A DNA stretch of 64,000 nt from Pseudomonas sp. A34-9 (GTDB lineage: Bacteria > Pseudomonadota > Gammaproteobacteria > Pseudomonadales > Pseudomonadaceae), in assembly GCF_029543085.1 (NCBI RefSeq), contig NZ_CP119967.1, positions 496,001 to 560,000 on the forward strand. The letters run 5' to 3'. A program made the translations under genes and the position numbers. The notes beneath the pieces were generated by a model, which made no database searches, was not told the DNA's origin, and was given only the letters and a program-made list of their open reading frames with translations. Of the stretch, positions 44,729 through 51,246 are shown in pieces (position 1 is the stretch's first letter; the number at the start of each line of letters is the position of its first letter).

Positions 44729-46744
44729 ATGTTCGCGCCTGCCAATCAACCGCGTTTCACGTTGACCCTCGAAGGCGCCCAACATGACCTCAAAGTCCTT
44801 GAGTTCACGGGCAAGGAAGCCATCAGCCAACCCTTTCGTTTCGAGCTGGAACTGGTCAGTGAGCGACCGGATCTGGACCTCGAAAGCCTGCTGCACTGTC
44901 AGGCGTTTCTGAGTTTTGATGCTCAGGGTTCCGGTATTCACGGTCAGATTTATCAGGTCGGGCAGGGCGACTCCGGGAAACGTCTGACGCGTTATCACTT
45001 AAGCCTTGTCCCACGTTTGACGTATCTGGGACAGCGCATCAATCAGCGGATTTTCCAGCATCAGAGCGTGCCGCAAATTGTTGCGCAGGTGCTTAAGGAT
45101 CACGCGATCCTTCGTGATGCTTTCGCGTTTCGGTTAGGCAGCGAATACCCGGTTCGTGAGTATTGCGTGCAGTACGCCGAAAGCGACTTGGCGTTCATTC
45201 AGCGGCTGTGTGCCGAAGTCGGTATTCATTACCACTTTCAACACAGCCCCGACGCGCACGTACTGGTGTTCGGTGATGACCAGACGGTGTTTCCAAAACT
45301 GGCCACGCCGACCCTTTACCTGCCGGGCAGTGGCATGTCTGCCGGAGCCCCGGCGGTCAAGCGTTTCAACGTTCGCGTGGAAACCCGCACCAGCGTGGTT
45401 ACCCGGCGCGACTACAACTTTGAAAAACCACGCCTGCAACTGCAAAGTCGTATCGACGGCGAGCAGCGCCCGGTGCTGGAGGACTATCACTTCCCCGGCC
45501 AATTCAATGATCGTGAAACCGGCAAGCATCTCGCCCAGCGGGCACTTGAGCGACATGTCGCCGATTACCGTCAGGCCGAGGGCGTCAGCGACGAATCCGC
45601 ACTGGTTTGCGGACATTTCCTGCAACTGACCGAGCATCCGCGCCACGACTGGAATGATCTGTGGCTGTTGACGTCTGTTGAACACCACGGCCGTCAGCCG
45701 CAAGTGCTGGAAGAATCGGTGACCAGCGATGGGGAAGGATTCCAGGGTTACCGTAATACCTTTCTCGCCACGCCGTGGGATGTGTTCTTTCGGCCAGCCC
45801 TGGGACCGGAAAAGCCGCGCATGCTCGGCTATCAACCGGCGGTTGTCACCGGGCCGCAGGACAGCGAAATCCACTGCGACGAGTACGGCCGGGTCAAGGT
45901 GCAACTGGCCTGGGATCGCGACGGTGAATTGAATGAGCATTCCAGTTGCTGGCTGCGCGTTGCCTCTCTCTGGGCCCACGACCGTTACGGCAGTGTGCTG
46001 ATTCCGCGCGTGGGCATGGAAGTGCTGGTCGGTTTCATCGATGCCGACGCCGACAAACCTTTGGTCGTGGGCTGCTTGCCCAATGCCGCGACGCCGGTGC
46101 CGCTGGATCTGCCAGCAGAAAAGACCCGCAGCATTTTCCGCAGCCAGAGCAGCCCCGGCGGTGGCGGCTACAACGAACTGCGCATCGAGGATCGCAAAGG
46201 CGCCGAGGAAATCTACCTGCGTGCCCAGCGCAACTGGACGCAGCATGTGTTGAATGATCAACAGGTGCAGGTCGACAACCAGCGCAGCATCGTCGTCACC
46301 GGGACTGCCCGGCATGAACTGAAGGCTGATGAGCAACACATCACCCACGGCCAGCGCCAGACCGAAGTGAAACAGGACGACCATCTGAGCGTCACCGGCA
46401 GCCGACACATCAAGGTGGCCAATCAGGTGACCAGTGCCAGTCAGCAGTTCCACGTCAGCGCCGGTCAGCAAGTGGTGATCGACGGTGGCGCGAGTGCGAC
46501 GATTCAGGCCGGCGGGCAGTGGATCAACATCGGTCCCGGCGGCATTTTCAGCAGCGTGCCGATTGTCGTGGGCGGCGCACCGATGGCGGCGATGAGTGCC
46601 ACCCCTGTGGCGCCGGGGTTACCGGCGAAATTGGCCGCCGCGCCAGCAGCCATGCTCACTGCGGCACAAATCATGAGTTTTAAAGGTGATGCGCCATTCT
46701 GCGAAGAGTGTGAGCGCTGCAAGGACGGTCTCTGTGCAGCCTGA
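44729..46744 (+). CDS. vgrG: Type VI secretion spike protein VgrG
   Basis: A 671-residue VgrG (TssI). Residues 1-370 are the gp27-like part (RFTLTLEGAQHDLKVLEFTG, QYAESDLAFIQRLCAEVGI), followed by the gp5-like OB fold (DSEIHCDEYGRVKVQLAWD, SVLIPRVGMEVLVGFIDADA) and a beta-helix needle (EEIYLRAQRNWTQHVLNDQQ onward). The last 40 residues are Ala/Pro-rich and end with a cysteine cluster, CEECERCKDGLC, which may bind metal or the cargo. VgrG sits on the Hcp tube and is fired into neighbouring cells. No other T6SS structural gene lies in the window, so it is an orphan vgrG that relies on an apparatus elsewhere. Confidence 0.93.
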   Translation: MFAPANQPRFTLTLEGAQHDLKVLEFTGKEAISQPFRFELELVSERPDLDLESLLHCQAFLSFDAQGSGIHGQIYQVGQGDSGKRLTRYHLSLVPRLTYLGQRINQRIFQHQSVPQIVAQVLKDHAILRDAFAFRLGSEYPVREYCVQYAESDLAFIQRLCAEVGIHYHFQHSPDAHVLVFGDDQTVFPKLATPTLYLPGSGMSAGAPAVKRFNVRVETRTSVVTRRDYNFEKPRLQLQSRIDGEQRPVLEDYHFPGQFNDRETGKHLAQRALERHVADYRQAEGVSDESALVCGHFLQLTEHPRHDWNDLWLLTSVEHHGRQPQVLEESVTSDGEGFQGYRNTFLATPWDVFFRPALGPEKPRMLGYQPAVVTGPQDSEIHCDEYGRVKVQLAWDRDGELNEHSSCWLRVASLWAHDRYGSVLIPRVGMEVLVGFIDADADKPLVVGCLPNAATPVPLDLPAEKTRSIFRSQSSPGGGGYNELRIEDRKGAEEIYLRAQRNWTQHVLNDQQVQVDNQRSIVVTGTARHELKADEQHITHGQRQTEVKQDDHLSVTGSRHIKVANQVTSASQQFHVSAGQQVVIDGGASATIQAGGQWINIGPGGIFSSVPIVVGGAPMAAMSATPVAPGLPAKLAAAPAAMLTAAQIMSFKGDAPFCEECERCKDGLCAA

Positions 46745-47447
46745 TTTGCTTTTGCCTGCCGATTGGTTGGCGCGGGAGCCGTTGAAAGCGTCCGAGCAAT
46801 TGTTCGCGGTGTTCAGCAATGCCAGCGAGGCGAAGCCGCTTGAGGCCTGGCCAGACATGGCGAGTCCGGTCTGGGCCGAGACGATCTATGCCGAGTGGGA
46901 CGCAGTGATGCCTTACGTGGGAATTGTCGCCGCCGACAGTGAGTTTCTGCATTGGGTCGCCACCACCGAGTCGCAGGATTGGGGTTGGCTCGCGGTGTCG
47001 TCGGCAAGCCTTGAGGAGGTGGTGGCGCACTTTCGCAGCCTGACCCAAGTGCTGATGCCGGGTGGCAAAGCGGTGTTTTTTCGTTTTTGGGACGGACGGT
47101 TTCTGTTGCCGATCCTGCAGGCCAGTGAGGTGGATGCGGCGCAATTGTTTCCGCTGATCGGGCGTTGTTTGATCAATGGGCAGGCGCTGAACATCGGCGG
47201 CAGGGCGCAGGTGTCGGGGCGGATATTTCCGTGGTGGCAGGTGCCGGCATCGCTGCTGACTCAGCAGGGCAATGACGTCCACACGGCTAATGTGTTGCAG
47301 TGGTTGGGCGAGGAATATCCGGCAGTCTTCGAGGCCTTTCCGAAGGCGGTTTTGCGTTGCAAGGTCAGGCGGTTTTTTCAGGTTTCAATGTCGGAAGAAT
47401 CGTCGCAATCGGCGTTATTGGCGTTTTTGCTGGCAGAGTCAGAGTGA
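46734..47447 (+). CDS. DUF4123 adaptor/chaperone protein for T6SS cargo
   Basis: A 237-residue cytoplasmic protein with DUF4123 features (DWLAREPLKASEQLFAVFSN, SPVWAETIYAEWDAVMPYVG, VLMPGGKAVFFRFWDGRF). Such proteins load a specific effector onto the VgrG encoded next to them. The GTG at 46734 overlaps the end of vgrG by 11 bp and has AAGGA upstream; the longer frame to 46686 lies inside vgrG. The gene that normally follows, the effector, is absent. Confidence 0.82.
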   Translation: MQPDLLLPADWLAREPLKASEQLFAVFSNASEAKPLEAWPDMASPVWAETIYAEWDAVMPYVGIVAADSEFLHWVATTESQDWGWLAVSSASLEEVVAHFRSLTQVLMPGGKAVFFRFWDGRFLLPILQASEVDAAQLFPLIGRCLINGQALNIGGRAQVSGRIFPWWQVPASLLTQQGNDVHTANVLQWLGEEYPAVFEAFPKAVLRCKVRRFFQVSMSEESSQSALLAFLLAESE

Positions 47448-47781
47448 GTTTTCGGGGCGAAGGTCTCGGACGATTCCTTCGAGTTGCGGCGGTTTTCATG
47501 AACTGGTGGGCGGTGGGTTGCAGGGATAGTCTTTTCGTTGTCATTGCGAGAGCGGTGACAGGGTGTAGGAACCCTTGGAATTTACCGTGCACCAGCCCTG
47601 TTGTCTGATTGCGGCACCTAACGTGTGTCCGTAACATCTTTCGCGGCGGCTGTGCGCGGGAACGCTTCGGCGTAGCTGAGTTTTTGGCTGGTTCCTCAGT
47701 TTCCTACTCTCGCGTACGGCTGCCACCCAAACCTGTAGGAAGGTCATTGGTAGCCTCATTTAATCAGTTGAGGTGCAAAAT
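47448..47781 (+). other. Gene-free stretch with possible structured leader
   Basis: 334 bp after the adaptor gene with no credible frame. It has short repeated and inverted segments around GTAGGAACC, GGTTCCTCAGTTTCCTAC and GGCTGCCACCC, ending near the start of the small gene at 47782. I recall similar leaders before small Pseudomonas proteins, but cannot verify that. Confidence 0.35.
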
Positions 47782-48102
47782 ATGACAACGTTTAAACCGG
47801 CTCCACCCTACGAAAAAATCACTCCCCATCCCGACAACCGCTTCATGGCCCTGACCGGCAATTGCAGCGACATGCCCACCCTGTTCATCGACACCCACGT
47901 GCCCCTCGACATTCTCATGGACGCCGCCAACCACCGCCTGCGCGCTGTGATCCAGGTGCTGGAAAACATGTGCATGCGCGGCTCGGTCGAATGCGACTCC
48001 GTCATCCTCAGCGACTTCGCCCGGCTCTGCGTGATTCCGTTGCGCGACGGCTGTGATGTGCTCGATGTCATCGGCAGACGCCTGCGCAGCATGCCCGCCT
48101 GA
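47782..48102 (+). CDS. Small protein of unknown function, Pseudomonas DUF3077/DUF6124-like
   Basis: A 106-residue soluble protein with no signal peptide. The C-terminal half (DTHVPLDILMDAANHRLRAV, ECDSVILSDFARLCVIPLRD) is helical and hydrophobic in spacing and resembles the small DUF3077/DUF6124 proteins scattered in pseudomonads; that match is from memory and weak. Cysteines occur at five places, mostly not paired. The ATG at 47782 follows TTGAGGTGCAAAAT, a good GAGG site. No function is known; it is not an obvious T6SS effector. Confidence 0.6.
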   Translation: MTTFKPAPPYEKITPHPDNRFMALTGNCSDMPTLFIDTHVPLDILMDAANHRLRAVIQVLENMCMRGSVECDSVILSDFARLCVIPLRDGCDVLDVIGRRLRSMPA

Positions 48103-48110
48103 AAAAGATC

Positions 48111-48188
48111 AAAAGATCGCAGCCTGCGGCAGCCCCTACACGGGATTAACGGTTGCCCTGTAGGAGCTGCCGCAGGCTGCGATCTTTT
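48111..48188. repeat. REPIN palindrome (GCAGCC-TGCGGCAGC type)
   Basis: Inverted pair AAAAGATCGCAGCCTGCGGC ... GCCGCAGGCTGCGATCTTTT between two convergent small genes. Confidence 0.9.
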
Positions 48189-48210
48189 GACGTTGATAGA
48201 TATCAATACG

Positions 48211-48624
48211 TCAGTCGGAAATGTAAGCATCCTGAGTTTTGATAAAACTGTTGAATGCCTCTGAGTTGTAGACCTGCAGGCACCCAAGGAACACTACTTT
48301 TTCATTCGAGTATTTGCTGTTCGAAGGTGTCTGTTCGTAAGCCGCTAATACGTAGTGTCGGGTTTCTTCATAGGGATCGTGCAGCACCTGCAGCGTGTCT
48401 TCATTTTGCAGGATGGAATGCATGCCTTTGCCCATGAACGAATAGGCATTGGCGGACAGTGTTATGTCTTTTTCCAGCGCGGAGCTTTCGTTGAATGGCT
48501 TCAGAATGCACTGGCTCAGGCCATAGTTTTTTAGTGTCTGGCGTGCCTGTTCAATTTGTGTTTCGTCGGCAAGGGCGAGGTATGGGCTAAGAAGGCTGAG
48601 TAAACAGATGATCGGATATCGCAT
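48211..48624 (-). CDS. Exported Tai4-like immunity protein (putative)
   Basis: A 137-residue protein with a signal peptide (MRYPIICLLSLLSPYLALA), so periplasmic. The mature part has Cys near residue 39 (LSQCILKPF), DITLSANAYSFMGKG, and CLQVYNSEAFNSFIK at the C-terminus. This pattern (early Cys, A-Y-x-MG helix, late C-x-x-x-Y-S-x-x-x) matches the Tai4 family, which protects the periplasm from Tae4 amidases delivered by T6SS. No Tae4 effector is encoded nearby; the vgrG/adaptor pair is 760 bp away. It may be an orphan immunity gene. The match is by eye. Confidence 0.55.
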   Translation of the reverse strand: MRYPIICLLSLLSPYLALADETQIEQARQTLKNYGLSQCILKPFNESSALEKDITLSANAYSFMGKGMHSILQNEDTLQVLHDPYEETRHYVLAAYEQTPSNSKYSNEKVVFLGCLQVYNSEAFNSFIKTQDAYISD

Positions 48625-48680
48625 GAGTTTTTGACTTCCTGTCGTTCATGGTTAGCCAGTTTAACGCCCTAAAAGCAAAG

Positions 48681-49342
48681 CCCCTCACCCTAACCCTCTC
48701 CCAGAGGGAGAGGGGACTGACCGAGTTGTCTGGGTGATGTACGCCGACCTGCGACTGCGGTGGTGAAATTCGCTTGGCCAAGCCTGGATGGTGGTGTTCT
48801 TTCGGGGGGACTGACCGAGTTGTCTGGGTGATGTTCGCCGACTTGCGACTTCAGTAGTGAACTTCGCTTGGCCAAGTCTGGATGGTGGTGTTCTTCCGGG
48901 GGGACTGACCGAGTTGTCTGGGTGATGTTCGCCGACTTGCGACTTCAGTGGTGAACTTCGCTTGGCCAAGCCTGGATGGTGGTGTTCTTTCGGGGGAACT
49001 GACCGAGTTGTCTGGGTGATGTACGCCGACCTGCGACTTCGGTGGTGAATTTCGCTTGGCCAAGCCTGGATGGTGGTGTTCTTTCGGGGGGCTGACCGAG
49101 TTGTCTGGGTGATGTTCGCCGACCTGCGACTTCAGCGGTGAGCTTCGCTTGGCCAAGCCTGGATGGTGGTGTTTTTTTGGGGGGACTGACCGAGTTGTCT
49201 GGGTGATGTTCGCCGACCTGCGACTTCAGCGGTGAGCTTCGCTTGGCCAAGCCTGAGATCACGCTGATCTTTCAGGTCGACATGAGCCGCGAGATCACCA
49301 CCGTCAGTCCCCTCTCCCTCCGGGAGAGGGCTAGGGTGAGGG
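48681..49342. repeat. MITE-like repeat with an expanded tandem core
   Basis: Bounded by inverted ends CCCTCACCCTAACCC (48681) and GAGGGCTAGGGTGAGGG (to 49342), each next to an inner hairpin of CCTCTCC / GGAGAGG. Inside are six 94-bp tandem units and a unique 50-bp tail. No gene lies in 48625-49424 apart from this. Confidence 0.8.
48717..49254. repeat. Six tandem copies of a 94-bp unit
   Basis: Unit starts with CTGACCGAGTTGTCTGGG fall at 48717, 48811, 48905, 48999, 49092 and 49186 (spacing 94, 94, 94, 93, 94). Each unit carries the core GTWCGCCGACYTGCGAC and TTCGCTTGGCCAAGCCTG; units differ by several bases, the last one is shorter. Confidence 0.95.
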
Positions 49343-49424
49343 AAAGGCTTTTGTCCGCTCAGCCGCCAACCCCTGACTTGCCGCCCGGTAAAAGGTAAAC
49401 TTCGCGCCCTTCGCAGGAGCAGCC

Positions 49425-50264
49425 ATGAATTATCGTCACGCCTTCCATGCCGGCAATCACGCCGATGTGTTCAAACACTTGACCTTGACCCGCCTCATCG
49501 CCCTGATGTCGCGCAAGGAGCAGCCGTTTGCCTATCTCGACACGCACGCCGGCATCGGTCTGTATGATTTGCAGGGCGATCAGGCCAATCGCACCGGCGA
49601 GTACCTGGAAGGCATCGCGCGCTTGTGGGATCAGCCGGATCTGCCGGCGCTGACCGCCGACTACATGAAGGTGCTGCGCGAGATGAACCCGGATGGGCAG
49701 TTGCGCTATTACCCGGGTTCGCCGGAACTGGCGCGGCGCCTGACCCGCCCGCAGGATCGGGTGATGCTCAATGAGAAGCACCCGGAAGACGGCGTGCTGC
49801 TCAAGGACAACATGGCCGGTGATCGTCGGGTCAAAGTTCACCTCGGCGAGGGCTGGCATGTTGCTCGGGCGATGCTGCCGGTGCAGGAGAAGCGCGCGGT
49901 GATGTTGATTGATCCGCCGTTCGAGCAGCTCGATGAAATGCAGCGTTGCGCGGCGTCGTTGAAAGAGGCGATTGGCCGGATGCGTCAAACCGTGGCGGCG
50001 ATCTGGTATCCGGTGAAGGATCAGCGTGCGTTGCGTCGGTTCTATCAGGATCTGGCCGGTACCGGTGCACCGAAGTTGCTGCGCGTGGAGCTGCTGGTGC
50101 ACCCGCTGGATACGCCGAACAGCCTGAATGGCTCGGGCATGGCGATTGCCAATCCGCCGTGGGGGCTGGAAGAGGAATTGCGTGAGCTGCTGCCGTGGTT
50201 GTCCAAGAAGCTTGGGCAGACCCAGGGTGGCTGGCAGATGGATTGGCTGATCGCCGAGAGCTGA
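49425..50264 (+). CDS. rlmJ: 23S rRNA (adenine-2030-N6)-methyltransferase RlmJ
   Basis: A 279-residue methyltransferase beginning MNYRHAFHAGNHADVFKHLT as RlmJ (YhiR) does, with SAM-binding part YLDTHAGIGLYDL (residues 37-49) and the catalytic DPPF at 163-166. It methylates A2030 of 23S rRNA. Single gene; the ATG has GCAGGAGC upstream. Confidence 0.93.
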   Translation: MNYRHAFHAGNHADVFKHLTLTRLIALMSRKEQPFAYLDTHAGIGLYDLQGDQANRTGEYLEGIARLWDQPDLPALTADYMKVLREMNPDGQLRYYPGSPELARRLTRPQDRVMLNEKHPEDGVLLKDNMAGDRRVKVHLGEGWHVARAMLPVQEKRAVMLIDPPFEQLDEMQRCAASLKEAIGRMRQTVAAIWYPVKDQRALRRFYQDLAGTGAPKLLRVELLVHPLDTPNSLNGSGMAIANPPWGLEEELRELLPWLSKKLGQTQGGWQMDWLIAES

Positions 50265-50273
50265 TCACTGAGC

Positions 50274-50380
50274 GATCGTTCCCACGCTCCGCGTGGGAAT
50301 GCAGCCCGGGATGCTCCGCGTCCCAACAGCGGACGCAGAGCGTCCCTTGAGGCATTCCCACGCGGAGCGTGGGAACGATC
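50274..50380. repeat. REPIN palindrome (GATCGTTCCCACG type)
   Basis: Same type as 30208-30313 in the other orientation, between the convergent rlmJ and msrA genes. Confidence 0.9.
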
Positions 50381-50388
50381 CGACCGGG

Positions 50389-51054
50389 TCAGTTACCCGC
50401 CAGGCTCGCTGGCATGCACACGCCGGTGCCGCCAATCCCGCAATACCCTTCAGGGTTCTTCGCCAGATACTGCTGGTGATACGCCTCGGCGAAGTACACG
50501 GTTGGCGCCTGTTCGATCTCGGTGCTGATCTCGCCCAGACCGGCCTTCGACAGTTCGGCCTGATACACCGCTTTGCTCTTCAGCGCCACATCCAGATGCT
50601 CAGGCGAGGTCGCGTAGATCACCGAGCGGTACTGCGTGCCGATGTCGTTGCCCTGACGCATGCCCTGTGTCGGATTGTGCAATTCCCAGAACATCGCCAA
50701 CAGCTCTTCGTAGCTGACTTTGGCCTTGTCATACACCACCAGCACGACTTCAGCGTGACCGGTCAGGCCCGAGCAGACTTCTTCGTAAGTCGGGTTCGGC
50801 GTAAAACCGCCGGCATAACCGACGACCGTGCTGACCACGCCTTCACGCTGCCAGAAGCGGCGCTCGGCGCCCCAGAAGCAGCCCAGACCGAAGATCGCAA
50901 AATCGACGTCCTGGAAAAACGGGCCAAGCAGCGGGGTTTCTTCGAAGACGAAGTGCTTTTCAGGCAGGGTCATCGCGGTTTCGCGGCCGGGCAGAGCTTG
51001 TTCTTTAGTCGGGAGCACGTTTTTGTTCACCAGAATTTCCGAGCGCAGAACCAT
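50389..51054 (-). CDS. msrA: Peptide methionine-S-sulfoxide reductase MsrA
   Basis: A 221-residue enzyme that reduces the S-form of methionine sulfoxide in proteins. Catalytic Cys59 is in [20 protein letters not shown] follows, and the recycling cysteines Cys205 and Cys213 are at the C-terminus ([11 protein letters not shown]). It is a single gene flanked by REPIN palindromes and follows PA5018 in order. Confidence 0.95.
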   Translation of the reverse strand: MVLRSEILVNKNVLPTKEQALPGRETAMTLPEKHFVFEETPLLGPFFQDVDFAIFGLGCFWGAERRFWQREGVVSTVVGYAGGFTPNPTYEEVCSGLTGHAEVVLVVYDKAKVSYEELLAMFWELHNPTQGMRQGNDIGTQYRSVIYATSPEHLDVALKSKAVYQAELSKAGLGEISTEIEQAPTVYFAEAYHQQYLAKNPEGYCGIGGTGVCMPASLAGN

Positions 51055-51134
51055 GATCGTTCCTCTCAGTCAGGTTGAATGTAAAAAGTCAGACCGCCAG
51101 TGTGCCGAATGATGCCGAGTTAATCACTACCCAA

Positions 51135-51220
51135 TGTAGGAGCTGCCGCAGGCTGCGATCTTTTGATCTTGTTTTTAAAAATCAGGATCAAAAGATCGCA
51201 GCCTTCGGCAGCTCCTACAG
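51135..51220. repeat. REPIN palindrome (GCTGCCGCAGG type)
   Basis: TGTAGGAGCTGCCGCAGGC ... GCCTTCGGCAGCTCCTACA between the msrA start and the dipA stop. Confidence 0.9.
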
Positions 51221-51246
51221 GGGCAATAGTGTTATTACGAGAGGGA

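Noticed and set aside
48717..49254. CRISPR array
   Set aside because: The array is a direct tandem repeat of 94 bp with no constant short repeat separated by unique spacers, and no cas gene is present.
48685..49262. Several short open frames in the tandem-repeat region on the minus strand
   Set aside because: They are periodic because of the 94-bp unit, have no ribosome site and change frame from unit to unit. The region is a repeat, not a gene.
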